Part shown: positions 1 to 10,415 of the stretch, piece after piece
Layout: each line of letters starts with the position of its first letter
How positions within the stretch are numbered: the stretch's first letter is position 1
Source: Candidatus Rhodobacter oscarellae
Lineage (GTDB): Bacteria; Pseudomonadota; Alphaproteobacteria; Rhodobacterales; Rhodobacteraceae
DNA length: 64,000 nt
NCBI RefSeq assembly: GCF_001078595.1
Contig: NZ_LFTY01000002.1
Span: 1,012,151-1,076,150, forward strand
Direction: 5' to 3'
Position numbers and translations under genes: made by a program
Notes under the pieces: generated by a model
What the model saw: only the letters and a program-made list of their open reading frames with translations
Told to the model about the DNA's origin: nothing
The model's database searches: none

Positions 1-684
1 GAACATATGGTCGACACTGTTCTTTACTTTGAAGGTGAGCGTTGCCACCAGTTCCGCATCCTGCGCGCAGTGAAAAACCGATTTGGACCAGCAGACGAAA
101 TCGGCGTTTTTGAGATGACTGGCAATGGATTGGAGGAAGTTCTTAATCCTTCGGCCCTATTTCTTTCAGAGCGCGACGAGCCGGCTCCGGGCTCGGTCGT
201 GTTCGCAGGCATCGAGGGCACACGCCCGGTGCTGGTGGAGTTCCAGGCGCTGGTCTCGCCGACGCCGCATAGCCAGCCGCGCCGCACGGTGGTGGGCTGG
301 GACGGCGGGCGGCTGGCGATGATCCTGGCGGTGCTGGAGGCGCGCTGCGGCATCCCCTTCACCGGGCTGGACGTCTATCTAAATGTCGCGGGCGGCATGA
401 AGATCGGCGAGCCCGCCGCGGATCTGGCCGTGGCTGCGGCGCTTTTGTCGGCGCGCGAAGACGTCAGCCTGCCGCAGGACACGGTGGTTTTTGGCGAAAT
501 TAGCCTGTCTGGTGCGCTTCGACCCGCCACCCAGACCGAAAATAGGTTGAAAGAAGCGGGAAAACTTGGTTTCACCGCCGCAATCGCTCCCAAACGGAGC
601 AAAGCCGGAGGCGGGGCCGGGGTGAAACTAAAGCCAATGGGCGATTTGGCCCAGATGGTCGGTGATATATTCGGCGCGGGTTAA
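1..684 (+). CDS. radA: DNA repair protein RadA, C-terminal part (5' end outside window)
   Basis: Branch-migration ATPase RadA/Sms, which processes recombination intermediates in the cytoplasm. The frame is open from base 1 (Glu-His before the first Met at 7), so the zinc finger and Walker A region lie upstream. Visible are the end of the RecA-like core (VDTVLYFEGE), the RadA hallmark KNRFG at about nt 73-87, and the C-terminal Lon-protease-like domain (DVYLNVAGGMKIGEPAADLA, then FGEISLSGALRP). The partial gene ends 21 bases before cvpA, the usual neighbour in this family. Confidence is high from the KNRFG motif and domain order. Confidence 0.95.
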   Translation, partial: EHMVDTVLYFEGERCHQFRILRAVKNRFGPADEIGVFEMTGNGLEEVLNPSALFLSERDEPAPGSVVFAGIEGTRPVLVEFQALVSPTPHSQPRRTVVGWDGGRLAMILAVLEARCGIPFTGLDVYLNVAGGMKIGEPAADLAVAAALLSAREDVSLPQDTVVFGEISLSGALRPATQTENRLKEAGKLGFTAAIAPKRSKAGGGAGVKLKPMGDLAQMVGDIFGAG

Positions 685-705
685 GGCGCAGGAGCAGGAC
701 AAAAC

Positions 706-1260
706 ATGGACGGATTTACCATAGTGGACGCGGTCGTGGCCGTCGTGATCATCATCTCGGCGATCCTGGCCTATTCGCGCGGCTTCGTGCGCGAGGCGAT
801 GTCGATTGTCGGCTGGATTGTGGCCGCCATCCTAGCGTTCATGTTCGCGGGCACGGTGAAGCCTTTGGTCGAGGAGATCCCCTTTGTGGGCAACGTCCTG
901 CGCGACAGCTGCGAGCTGGCGATGATCGCCAGTTTCGCGGCCGTGTTGGCGCTGGCGCTGATCCTGGTGTCTCTCTTCACGCCGCTTTTCGCATCCATCA
1001 TACAGCGCTCGGCGCTGGGTGGGCTGGATCAGGGGCTGGGCTTCTTCTTTGGGGTGCTGCGCGGGCTCTTGCTCGTCGCGGTCGCTTTGGTCGTCTATGA
1101 CCGGGTGACGGTCAGCCAGCAGGTCGCCGAGGTCAGCGAGAGCCGAACCTACGCCGTCTTCGCGGGCGCCAAGGACAACCTCAATGAACAGCTGCCCGAG
1201 GACGCGCCGAGCTGGATCGTGCAGCGTTACGAGCAGCTGGTTAGGCCCTGCGGCGCATAA
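706..1260 (+). CDS. cvpA: CvpA family membrane protein
   Basis: A 184-aa inner-membrane protein of the CvpA (colicin V production) family. Four hydrophobic segments are visible at about residues 5-27, 30-52, 65-92 and 100-125, followed by a soluble C-terminal tail. The opening GFTIVDAVVAVVIIISAILAY and the segment SRGFVREAMSIVGWIVA are family-typical. The ATG follows a GGAGCAGG ribosome site. It sits directly downstream of radA, probably co-transcribed, and converges on fumC across a double hairpin. The molecular role of the family is unresolved; links to envelope homeostasis are known in other bacteria. Confidence 0.9.
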   Translation: MDGFTIVDAVVAVVIIISAILAYSRGFVREAMSIVGWIVAAILAFMFAGTVKPLVEEIPFVGNVLRDSCELAMIASFAAVLALALILVSLFTPLFASIIQRSALGGLDQGLGFFFGVLRGLLLVAVALVVYDRVTVSQQVAEVSESRTYAVFAGAKDNLNEQLPEDAPSWIVQRYEQLVRPCGA

Positions 1261-1304
1261 AGGCGCAGCGATAGCGCCCTAAACACGACGGCGCCAAAAA
1301 GGGC

Positions 1305-1350
1305 CGATTTCATAAAATGAAATCGTTCCGGAAGCCTTGGAGGCTTCCGG
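1305..1350. terminator. Two adjacent perfect hairpins between convergent cvpA and fumC
   Basis: Bases 1305-1325 form a 9-bp stem (CGATTTCAT / ATGAAATCG) with a 3-nt loop. Bases 1328-1350 form another 9-bp stem (CCGGAAGCC / GGCTTCCGG) with a 5-nt loop. The pair fills the gap between two converging genes, so a bidirectional transcription stop is the likely role. There is no long U-tract. Confidence 0.6.
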
Positions 1351-1370
1351 CGTTGCGCTTTACTGCGCGG

Positions 1371-2768
<1,398 letters not shown>

Positions 2769-3011
2769 CGGGGGCCTCCATCGCGTCTGGTTGGGAAACG
2801 CTCTAAAGGGGGAGGCCCCAAGGTGCAATGTGTCAGGATGGCAGTTGGGCTATTGACTGAAAGGTAGCCAAGCCACGGACCACCCAATTCATTTGCCTTC
2901 GGAATGGCACATGGCCTGTGTACACCTATGGTCGATACTTGGGTGATTCCATGGATCAAAATTTGGGCCAAAGAGACTTGAAAAAGGATTCAAGTTGACC
3001 AAATATTAACT

Positions 3012-3302
3012 ATGGTTAACGTGCATCGACTTTTTGTCTCAATTATTTTGTTGTTCACTGTGGCGGTTGCGCCCGCAACCAGCGGTCAAAATTGCCATCC
3101 CAGCTATGTTGGTGCTTGCCTTCCACCGAATGCTTTGGACGTAGACTGTGCGAGCGGAAATGGCAACGGACCAGTCTATCTCGAGTGGCGCGTGATAGTT
3201 ATTGGACCGGATACTTACGATCTTGATCGAAACGGAGACGGAATAGGTTGCGAGCGGGAACCTGCTCGGCCTGGGTCCAATGCAGATGCAGCTACCTCTT
3301 AG
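3012..3302 (+). CDS. Small secreted Excalibur-like calcium-binding protein
   Basis: A 96-aa protein with an N-terminal signal peptide (hydrophobic about residues 7-22, likely cleavage near ATSGQ). The mature part has four cysteines and ends in DLDRNGDGIGCE, which matches the Excalibur-type DxDxDGxxCE motif, an EF-hand-like calcium loop closed by a disulfide. The gene is clearly AT-richer than fumC and stands alone, which suggests acquisition or weak selection. The role is unknown; Excalibur domains occur on extracellular and cell-wall proteins. Confidence 0.65.
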   Translation: MVNVHRLFVSIILLFTVAVAPATSGQNCHPSYVGACLPPNALDVDCASGNGNGPVYLEWRVIVIGPDTYDLDRNGDGIGCEREPARPGSNADAATS

Positions 3303-3429
3303 ACCAATGGATCCTCGTTAAAAGTGGAATCTGGCGTTCCTTGTGTAAGGGGCTCCCAAGCTACAAACTCCGTCACAAATGATGGTGCCCCTTCTAAAAG
3401 CACTCACCAAAAAATTTAGGTTGCATCCA

Positions 3430-3933
3430 CTAAGCGGCAACGGGTTTGTCCACGACCGGGCGGACGCGGCGCGGGTTGGCCTCCTCGCCGGTCAGCGCGT
3501 AGCGGATGGAGGCCTCCAGAAGGCTGCCGATCTGGCGCCGCATCATTGGCCGCATGGGCAGGGTCATCAGCCGCCCCAGAAGGCCGAATTTGGGCGTCGC
3601 GGTGGCCGTCATGGTGATCTGCGTGCGGTTGGGCCCAAGGGCCTTAAAGGCGATCTCGGCGCCCATCGACTTCATCGGCAAGCTGGTGTCGAAGATCTCC
3701 ACGACCAGCCTCTTTTCGGGGCGGTATTCCACGACCCGCTCGCGCAGGTACTGGTTCTTGCCCGGCAGGTCGCATTGCCGCTCGGCGCCGAGCCCGTTCT
3801 CGGCGGTGCCATTGATGATCCGCGAGTGCGTGATGTTGGGGTTGAAGACATAGATGTTGGCGAAGTTGTCCCAGACCTTCCAAAGCTCAGAGGCGGGAAT
3901 CTCGGCGGCGCGTGTTTCGGTAATTGTTAACAT
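3430..3933 (-). CDS. SRPBCC family (START/polyketide cyclase-like) protein
   Basis: A 167-aa soluble protein with the helix-grip fold signature: an N-terminal strand/helix (IPASELWKVWDNFANIYVF), central strands (ERVVEYRPEKRLVVEIFD, IAFKALGPNRTQITMTATAT) and a long C-terminal helix. These proteins bind hydrophobic ligands, and the substrate cannot be read from sequence. It lies 12 bases downstream of the hydrolase remnant on the same strand, and both are divergent from a LysR regulator that may control them. Confidence 0.75.
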   Translation of the reverse strand: MLTITETRAAEIPASELWKVWDNFANIYVFNPNITHSRIINGTAENGLGAERQCDLPGKNQYLRERVVEYRPEKRLVVEIFDTSLPMKSMGAEIAFKALGPNRTQITMTATATPKFGLLGRLMTLPMRPMMRRQIGSLLEASIRYALTGEEANPRRVRPVVDKPVAA

Positions 3934-3945
3934 AAATTCAACTCC

Positions 3946-4164
3946 TTATGGGGTGGTCTCCATCCACTTGCCAATGGCAGGTGCGATGACCTGGGGGGTG
4001 TCTTCCTGCAAGAAATGGCCGCCCGCGCCGATATGGGCGGTCGTCAGGTTCATGAGCCGTCCTGGCAGATGTTCCACGGCCTGGGGCGGCATGGCCCAGA
4101 TTGGCGGTGGCAGGGTGATCCCCGCGGCGGCGGCGGTGGATAGAAACAGCTCTCGGCGGTTCAT
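3946..4164 (-). pseudogene. Remnant of a Tat-exported alpha/beta hydrolase (haloalkane-dehalogenase-like)
   Basis: The 72-aa reading frame joins a twin-arginine-like leader (MNRRELFLSTAAAAG) directly to what looks like the last 45 residues of a haloalkane dehalogenase-type hydrolase (GGHFLQEDTPQVIAPAIGKW, the catalytic-His segment). The nucleophile region and lid are absent, so about 200 residues appear to have been lost in frame. It may still be translated but cannot be an active hydrolase. It sits between the SRPBCC gene and the LysR regulator. The family assignment rests on the GGHFxQED motif only. Confidence 0.55.
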
Positions 4165-4300
4165 CTGGGCTCTCCCTGATTGCGAACTGCCAGGACCCTA
4201 TGTGGTTCGAATTCGTGACGGAACGCATTGATCTGGTCCGATGCGGTTCATAGTTGAGACATTCAAGCAGATGTGATTTTGGCTAGATGAGGGGCAAGCG

Positions 4301-5212
4301 ATGGAGCGAACGATGGATTGGGCGCGCATACCCTATTTCCTGGCCGTGGCGCGCACCGGCAGCCTGCGCGCCGCCGCCGAGACGATCGGCGGCAACCACG
4401 CCACCGTGGACCGCAACCTGCGCGGGCTCGAGACGACCTATGGCGTGCGGCTCTTTGATCGCTCAACGGCGGGCCTGTCGCTGACATCCGCCGGAGAGGC
4501 GCTGTTGCCCGTGGCCGAAGAGGCCGAGCAGTCGATGATTGCCGCGCGCATGCGCCTTCAGGGGCTCGACCGCGAGGCGGCGGGCACGGTGCGGCTTTCT
4601 ATCCCGACGCCTTTTGCGGTCCACACTCTGCCACCGATCCTGTCGCGCTTTTGCAATGACTACCCCGAGATCCAGCTGGACGTGTCCGTCACCAATCGCT
4701 TCGAGGACATAAGCCGCGCCGAGGCCGACGTGTCCGTGCGCGTCGCGTTCCAGGTCGACGATGACGTGGTTGGGCGCAAGCTGTTCCAGTACAACACCGG
4801 CATCTTCGCCAGCCCAAGCTATCTCGAACGGCATTTCGAGGCGCGCGGGCCAAAGGGCGACGGGTTGCATTGGGTCGGATGGGGCGACGTTGAGGCCGTG
4901 CCTGACTGGGTCAAAAACAGCCCGTTCCCGCGCGCATCGCTGCGGCATAACCTGCGGGATCCGATGCTGATTAAGGAACTGGTGCGCGGCGGGCAGGGGA
5001 TGAGCTACCTGCCGGTCTCCTGGACGCATGAGGTGGATGGTCTACGGCAGGTGCCAGGGACCGACATCACGCCGAACCGGTCGGTTTGGCTGCTTTTGCA
5101 TTCCGATCTGCGGCGCACCACGCGCGTGCGGCTCTTGGTGGATTACCTGGCCCGCGAGCTGAAGGCGCTGAAGCCCAAATTCCTGCACGCGTCGCGCAGC
5201 GCCCGGCTCTGA
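4301..5212 (+). CDS. LysR family transcriptional regulator
   Basis: A 303-aa one-component regulator. The N-terminal winged helix covers about residues 5-64 (ARIPYFLAVARTGSLRAAAE, then DRNLRGLETTYGVRLFDRS), and the periplasmic-binding-like effector domain covers about 90-295. The first ATG at 4301 follows GAGGGG; an alternative ATG at 4313 would give the MDWARIPYF start seen in many relatives. It is divergent from the hydrolase remnant and SRPBCC gene with a 136-bp shared control region, the standard LysR arrangement. The inducer is unknown. Confidence 0.9.
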   Translation: MERTMDWARIPYFLAVARTGSLRAAAETIGGNHATVDRNLRGLETTYGVRLFDRSTAGLSLTSAGEALLPVAEEAEQSMIAARMRLQGLDREAAGTVRLSIPTPFAVHTLPPILSRFCNDYPEIQLDVSVTNRFEDISRAEADVSVRVAFQVDDDVVGRKLFQYNTGIFASPSYLERHFEARGPKGDGLHWVGWGDVEAVPDWVKNSPFPRASLRHNLRDPMLIKELVRGGQGMSYLPVSWTHEVDGLRQVPGTDITPNRSVWLLLHSDLRRTTRVRLLVDYLARELKALKPKFLHASRSARL

Positions 5213-5227
5213 CCGGACGCCGGGCGC

Positions 5228-5698
5228 CTATTTGCGGAAACTGTCCAGGCTGACCACCTCGGCGTCCTTGCGGGGCTCGTCCTCTTCCTCGACGGCCTGC
5301 AGCGGCGCTTCCTCGACCTCTTCGATCTCTTCGCCGTCTTCCTCGTCCTGCGTTTCAAACCGCAGCCCGAACTCGACGGATGGATCCACGAAGGTCTTGA
5401 TTGCGTCGTAGGGGATGTAAAGCGGCTCGGGGTTCTCGCCGAAGTTCAGCGTCACCGAAAAGCCTTCATCCGTCACCTCAAGACCGTCGAACCAGTGCTG
5501 CATGACCACGGTCATTTCCTCGGGGTAGCGGTCGCTCAACCAGTCGGCGATCTCTACATCCGGGTGCATCGTGTCGAAGGTGATGAAGAAGTGGTGCTGC
5601 CCCGGAAGACCGTCGGACTGCACCGCTGTCAGCACCTCTTGAATTAGGCCGCGCATGGCGCGGTGCATGAGGTTGCCATAGTCAATGGTGCCTGTCAT
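5228..5698 (-). CDS. sspB: SspB-like ClpXP adaptor protein
   Basis: A 156-aa adaptor that delivers ssrA-tagged and other substrates to ClpXP. The folded domain (about residues 5-110) has family features such as QHHFFITFDTMHPDVEIADW and FGENPEPLYIPYDAIKTFVDPSVEFGL. It is followed by an acidic linker rich in Glu/Asp and a short C-terminal end, VVSLDSFRK, which fits the ClpX-binding XB tail. It ends 15 bases from the end of the convergent LysR gene. The tmRNA that makes its substrates is encoded about 6 kb away. Confidence 0.9.
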   Translation of the reverse strand: MTGTIDYGNLMHRAMRGLIQEVLTAVQSDGLPGQHHFFITFDTMHPDVEIADWLSDRYPEEMTVVMQHWFDGLEVTDEGFSVTLNFGENPEPLYIPYDAIKTFVDPSVEFGLRFETQDEEDGEEIEEVEEAPLQAVEEEDEPRKDAEVVSLDSFRK

Positions 5699-5955
5699 CG
5701 CGTTCCTCTTGGGCGATCTGGGGGTAGCATAAGGGATTCCTTGGCGAAGGGAAGATGCCGTTCGCGGAGTTGCGCCTGTTGGCGCTTACCGCGCGTCACT
5801 TGTTTCGGTCCATAGTTGCTTAGCGCCAAGCCTTCGGGTGCCCTGAATAGCGGTGCAATTCAAGCCGAAATGACGCAGGGCCGGGCAATTTTGGCGAGAT
5901 CGTAGGCGATGCGGCCCATGTCGCCCGGGTGGCCCGTGGTGAGTGCCCACAGGCC

Positions 5956-7233
5956 CTAGACAAAGTATGATCCCGCGACGCCCAACGCCGCGACGATCAG
6001 CAAGGTCGATATCATACCGACCCTCAGCCAAAGCATCAGCACGCCCGCGATCACGGCAAGCAGCGCGGCGGTGACGTCGAGCGTCGCCAGCTCGGGCGAC
6101 AGTAGATGCAGCGGGCCAAGTTGCGTCGTGTTGACCTGTGCGAAGAACACATGCGTGGCGAACCAAAGCGAGAGGTTTAGGATCACGCCCACAACCGCGG
6201 CGGTGATGGCCTGCAGCGCGCCCGCGAGGCGGGGCCGGGTCGAGATCCACTCGATGTAGGGCGCGCCCGCGAAGATCCACAGAAAACAGGGCACAAATGT
6301 CACCCAGACCGTCAACAGCGCCGCCGCCAGCGCCAGGCCCCATCCGCCAGCGCCGTATCCGGCCAGAAAACCCACGAACTCGGTCACCAGGATCAAGGGG
6401 CCGGGCGTGGTCTCGGCCAGGCCCAGCCCGTCCATCATCTGCTGGGTCGAGATCCAGCCCTGCACCTGCACGACCTCCTGGGTCATATAGGCCAGCACCG
6501 CATAGGCGCCGCCGAAGGTCACGATGGCAAGCTTTGAAAAGAACAGCCCGACCTGCGTCAAAAGCTCTTGGCCGGTCAGCCAGAGCACGCCGATCGGCGC
6601 CCACCAAAGCGCGCCCCAGAGCGCGACTGTTCTGACCAGCCCGGCGCTTGGCGAGGACGCCCGCAGGTCGGACCTGTCCGACAAGGGCGCAGGAGCCTCC
6701 GCCCCAGGCCCGCCGCGCAGCCAGCCATATAGCGCCGCCGTCGCGATGATCAGGGGGAAGGGCAGCGCAAAGGCAAAGATCGCCAGAAAGGACAGCCCGG
6801 CCAGGACCCATCTATCCAACGAGCGCAGCGCCTTATTCGCCACTTTCAGGAGGGCCTGGAGGACGATCACGACAACCGCCGCCTTGACCCCCAAGAAGAC
6901 CGCCTCGACCAGCGGCACCTGGCCCAACCAGACATAGAGCCCGGCAAGCGCCGCCATCACCAGCGCGCCGGGCAGCACGAATAGAAGCCCCGCGATCAGC
7001 CCCCCCGGAACGCCGCGCAGACGCCAGCCGCAATAGGTGGCCAGCTGCATCGCCTCGGGCCCCGGCAGAAGCATGCAAAAGCTCAGCGCGTTCAGAAACT
7101 GCGCCTCGCTGAGCCATGGCCGGTCCTCGACCAGCTCCTTATGCATCACGGCGATCTGCGCGGCGGGCCCGCCGAAGGACAGAATGCCGATGCGGAAGAA
7201 GGCCCACAGCAGTTCTCGAAAGGATGCGTCCAT
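5956..7233 (-). CDS. chrA: Chromate efflux transporter ChrA
   Basis: CHR-family inner-membrane exporter of chromate. The 425-aa protein has two homologous membrane halves, each with the CHR motif: FFRIGILSFGGPAAQIAVMH near the N-terminus and FFSKLAIVTFGGAYAVLAYM in the second half, plus LLPGPEAMQLATYCGW. The ATG at 7233 lies one base after the stop of chrB (TGA-G-ATG), so translation is probably coupled. After the TAG stop the same frame stays open for 31 further codons before TGA. The longer in-frame extension upstream is out of frame with chrB and not real. Confidence 0.93.
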   Translation of the reverse strand: MDASFRELLWAFFRIGILSFGGPAAQIAVMHKELVEDRPWLSEAQFLNALSFCMLLPGPEAMQLATYCGWRLRGVPGGLIAGLLFVLPGALVMAALAGLYVWLGQVPLVEAVFLGVKAAVVVIVLQALLKVANKALRSLDRWVLAGLSFLAIFAFALPFPLIIATAALYGWLRGGPGAEAPAPLSDRSDLRASSPSAGLVRTVALWGALWWAPIGVLWLTGQELLTQVGLFFSKLAIVTFGGAYAVLAYMTQEVVQVQGWISTQQMMDGLGLAETTPGPLILVTEFVGFLAGYGAGGWGLALAAALLTVWVTFVPCFLWIFAGAPYIEWISTRPRLAGALQAITAAVVGVILNLSLWFATHVFFAQVNTTQLGPLHLLSPELATLDVTAALLAVIAGVLMLWLRVGMISTLLIVAALGVAGSYFV

Positions 7234-7234
7234 C

Positions 7235-8035
7235 TCAGGTGTGCCCCATTGGCCAGTTGTGGGTTTCCTCATGCCCGTCTCGCGCCCAGCGGTAAAGCGC
7301 ATCGTAGAGCCAAAGGCCGGCCTCAAGCTGCTGGTGGTCGTCTTTGTATTGCCGCGACAACCCCACAGAGACGGCCAGCAGCCCCGCGGCCTGCGGCGCA
7401 AGGTCATGCCGGTTGCTGTCGGCGGCACGGATGATCGTGGCAAGGCGGTCCAGCGCTGCGCTGCGAAGGCCGAACGCCTCCAACATGGCGTCAAAGGTGC
7501 AGCCATCGTCGCGGTGCGAGTACTTGGCCCCTGTGATGTCGAACGGCGTTGCGTCGAACCTCTCCGCAACGGCTTGGACTTCGGACGGTGCCACGAAGAG
7601 AAACCGCGCGCGGCGATCAACGAAGCGCCGGATCAGCCAAGGGCAGGCGATGCGGTCGATCTTTGGGCGGTGACGGGTGACCCAAACTGCGTTTGCGGGG
7701 ATTGCCGCAGCAGGCACCGCCTGAGCGCCTGGCAATTCAAACCAGGCCGCAACACCGCCGGAAAGGTTTTCGGCCATCACCCCCTCAGAGCGCAGCCAAC
7801 TCGTTAACCCCTGACTAAGCTTCTTGCCCTTTTGGCAGGCTATGACCGCGCGCTGGGTGCCGATGTGGCGGGCCAACCCGGCGGGATCGCCGTGATCCCA
7901 TCGCAGCGCCGTGGGAATGAGCCGAGGGTCGGCTGCAAAGTCCTCGTCGGTGCAGATATCGACAATGACGGGGCATTCTGGCGTGCCGATGAGGCGGTTC
8001 AGTTGTTGGGGCGTGATCTCGTTAGGTCCAGGCAT
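7235..8035 (-). CDS. chrB: Rhodanese/ChrB-domain chromate resistance protein
   Basis: A 266-aa protein with an N-terminal rhodanese-like domain (about 1-110; active-loop Cys67 in ACQKGKK) and a C-terminal ChrB domain (about 125-260; WVTRHRPKIDRIACPWLIRRF, GAKYSHRDDGCTFDAM). ChrB proteins act as chromate-responsive regulators or accessory factors for ChrA. The first gene of a two-gene unit with chrA, it is preceded by a 400-bp gene-free stretch that should hold the promoter. Confidence 0.9.
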   Translation of the reverse strand: MPGPNEITPQQLNRLIGTPECPVIVDICTDEDFAADPRLIPTALRWDHGDPAGLARHIGTQRAVIACQKGKKLSQGLTSWLRSEGVMAENLSGGVAAWFELPGAQAVPAAAIPANAVWVTRHRPKIDRIACPWLIRRFVDRRARFLFVAPSEVQAVAERFDATPFDITGAKYSHRDDGCTFDAMLEAFGLRSAALDRLATIIRAADSNRHDLAPQAAGLLAVSVGLSRQYKDDHQQLEAGLWLYDALYRWARDGHEETHNWPMGHT

Positions 8036-8449
8036 GGTACATCCTTCCCTTGGTAAGGGTCGTGGATGCGACGCTTGGGCCTAGGCCTCACGGGGCGCGC
8101 GCGCTTGGCCCCATGGACATGTCTTGCCGATTGCCGGGGCGGCGGTCAAGATGCGGCGGGTTGACGCTGGGGGGCGAAAGTTAGCGATTTGTTGTGATTC
8201 GGCGTGCTCCCATGAGAATGGGTGGGCGGCGCCCCGCGACGAAAATTGCTCTGCGCTCGAGATGCACGGCCGTGCCCGCCCGGGTTCATTGTTCCCTCCG
8301 AATCGCTAAGATCTCGCTAACATTTCTGGGGTCTGAACGTCGCCGCAGGCCGCATGCGCCCCTCACAACCGCGTGAGCCCCGCTCTTGGGCCTGCACCTC
8401 TCGCTCGGCTTCACCTAGGCTTGCGGAAACCAAGAAGGGCGGCGCGACG
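8036..8449. other. Gene-free stretch upstream of chrB
   Basis: This stretch separates the divergent chrBA unit and the secreted-protein gene at 8450. I see no convincing coding frame, strong hairpin or operator palindrome in it. Promoters for both directions are expected here but could not be placed. Confidence 0.5.
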
Positions 8450-9019
8450 ATGATATGGCCAAGGCAAGCATGCCTCGCAGTTGTGGCAGTTCTAGGCGCA
8501 TCCAACTCAGGCTTTGCGACGGTTCTGGGCGGTGAGATCCAGCGCCAGACGGGGCAGGGAAGCTTTGTAAAGCTTCAGACCGATCAGCCCTTCGATGTGG
8601 GCGAGGACAATTTCAACACTGACCACCTTTACGCCTTTGACGAGGACCAGAATATCACGTTGGATCGGGACATCCGCGTTGATATCGGCGGCGTCGCGGG
8701 GCAGATCGCGAAAGAGACCGTGGTGGCCAGCCATTACGTATTCTTTGACAGCTGGGACGGGGTCCATATCGGCTATGTCGATTTTGACGCGCCGATCCTG
8801 GGCATCGCGGCGCTGCCGCAGAGCCTGGATGCGACGGATTTCCTGGCCAATACCAACGTCAATTACATCAGCACCGACCTGCGCGGATTGGAACGGGGCG
8901 ATCATGTTTGGGTCGATGCAGACAACCCCGAACGGCTATGGGTCTACTGGGCGGGGTCGAGCCCGGGCGACTATATCCGGGTGTTCACCGAGCGCTCGCC
9001 CGGCGCGCTGATGATGTAG
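8450..9019 (+). CDS. Secreted protein of unknown function
   Basis: A 189-aa protein that I do not assign to a family. It begins with a signal peptide (MIWPRQACLAVVAVLGASN, cleavage near GFA), followed by a beta-rich acidic domain with patches such as FNTDHLYAFDEDQNITLDRD and ASHYVFFDSW. The composition recalls PEP-CTERM/VPLPA-type exported proteins, but no C-terminal anchor is present, so it is probably periplasmic or released. The start at 8450 is preferred because AAGAAGGG precedes it and an upstream start would place 32 polar residues ahead of the signal. Confidence 0.7.
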   Translation: MIWPRQACLAVVAVLGASNSGFATVLGGEIQRQTGQGSFVKLQTDQPFDVGEDNFNTDHLYAFDEDQNITLDRDIRVDIGGVAGQIAKETVVASHYVFFDSWDGVHIGYVDFDAPILGIAALPQSLDATDFLANTNVNYISTDLRGLERGDHVWVDADNPERLWVYWAGSSPGDYIRVFTERSPGALMM

Positions 9020-9079
9020 CTTGTGGTGCGGCGCGGGATGGTTGCCTGCGGGCAAGCTTGGCGATAGGCCTAATCCCTA

Positions 9080-10285
9080 ATGTATTCATCCGTCTCCTTG
9101 GCATCGAGATTTGTCCTCGGTGAACTGCTGCGGCACCGCTTTGCGGTGCTCTGGCTCGGGTGGGCGGCGAGCTGTCTCATCTCGTATCGGGACATCTCGG
9201 CGCGGCTGTCCCAGGGGCGCGACGTGCCCTATGCGATCGGCGACCTGCTGGTAAATTATCACGGCGGCTTTACGCGGCGCGGTCTGTTCGGCGAGCTTGC
9301 TGTCTGGCTCTCCGACGGGTTGGGTGGCGCGCCCTTGCATTGGGCCTGGGCAATGGCCGCCATCGCGTCGGGCCTGCTGACGTGGCTAGGCATTCGCGTT
9401 CTGCGCGCGTTCCCAAATGAGGTGGGTTATCTTCCGTTCATCCTGTCACCGGTATGCCTGCTGTTTGTCGCCTACGACAGTTCCGCGATCTTTCGCAAAG
9501 AGATGTTTGGGTATCTGCTGCTGGCTTTGGTTTTGAACGCAGCACTTGCTCGGTCTGAGCGCGCGGCAGCGGTGTGGCTCGCAGCCGCCTTGGTCTTTGC
9601 CGCGCCGGTTCTGCTGGCGCATGAGGCGGTCATCTTCATGGCGCCCGCATATGCAATGGCGGGTTGGCTTGTCGCGAGGGCATGGCCGCAGCGGCGCGTG
9701 TGGGTTCTGGGATGGGGCGTTTGCCTGGTGATTGTGGCGCTGGTCGTTCTGGCCGCAATCGTCACCGCGCCAGTGCCGAATGTTGCCGAGATTTGCGCGG
9801 CCACGCGCCTGAGAAGCTGCGGCGGTCCGTTCTCGGCGCTGGAACTGACGACGTGGCAGGGCGTTGAAATGGTCGTTCGGCGGCGCACGGAGTTGGGCCT
9901 CGTCTATTTCGGCGCATTCTTCGCGTTGGCCCTAGCGCCTCTGTTCGGCCTGCGCATAGGGAGCGCTGCGCCGCGGTTGCACCTATGGGTCATAGGGTTC
10001 GCGGTTCTTGGGGTCTTGCCGATGTTCGCGCTGGGCTATGACTACGGCCGGTGGGTGCAGATGACGGTTCTGCCGCTCACGCTATTGGCGGCGGTCGCGG
10101 TGAGATTGGGCGTGGCGCGGCTCGTCTCGCCATGGCCGCCCCTGGCGATCTGCCTCTTCGTTGGGACGTGGTCGCTGTCGCACGCGCACGCGGTCTTTCA
10201 GTTCCACGCGTGGATGATCTGGCCCGCGCTGGCGGTCCTGTCCGTTTCCGCATGGGCCTTGGGTCGGTTTCACACGCGGAAATGA
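9080..10285 (+). CDS. Polytopic membrane protein, uncharacterised
   Basis: A 401-aa inner-membrane protein with about ten hydrophobic segments. Conserved-looking polar motifs between helices include NYHGGFTRRGLFGEL (about 56-70), AYDSSAIFRKEMFGY and LAHEAVIF, and a late GYDYGRW. An NYxxGFxRRGLxG loop with a D/H-E pair is seen in uncharacterised membrane proteins near glycan biosynthesis genes, so a glycosyltransferase- or polymerase-like role is possible but unproven. Neighbours on both sides encode exported proteins. Confidence 0.65.
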   Translation: MYSSVSLASRFVLGELLRHRFAVLWLGWAASCLISYRDISARLSQGRDVPYAIGDLLVNYHGGFTRRGLFGELAVWLSDGLGGAPLHWAWAMAAIASGLLTWLGIRVLRAFPNEVGYLPFILSPVCLLFVAYDSSAIFRKEMFGYLLLALVLNAALARSERAAAVWLAAALVFAAPVLLAHEAVIFMAPAYAMAGWLVARAWPQRRVWVLGWGVCLVIVALVVLAAIVTAPVPNVAEICAATRLRSCGGPFSALELTTWQGVEMVVRRRTELGLVYFGAFFALALAPLFGLRIGSAAPRLHLWVIGFAVLGVLPMFALGYDYGRWVQMTVLPLTLLAAVAVRLGVARLVSPWPPLAICLFVGTWSLSHAHAVFQFHAWMIWPALAVLSVSAWALGRFHTRK

Positions 10286-10415
10286 GGGCGCGCGCGTATC
10301 TGCGACAGGCTACAGGCGTCTATTGCGCCGCGTCGCCAGCGCCCGCGTGTTGACAGAGGCCAGAACGCGCGCGCAGTCTTGCGGATATCCATTTTAGACA
10401 ACAGGGAGGCGCGCG

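Noticed and set aside
5786-6811. Minus-strand open frame overlapping chrA in another frame
   Set aside because: No motif; chrA itself is intact in its own frame.
8124-8376. Short open frames between chrB and the secreted-protein gene
   Set aside because: No ribosome site, no motif, overlapping frames of like quality.
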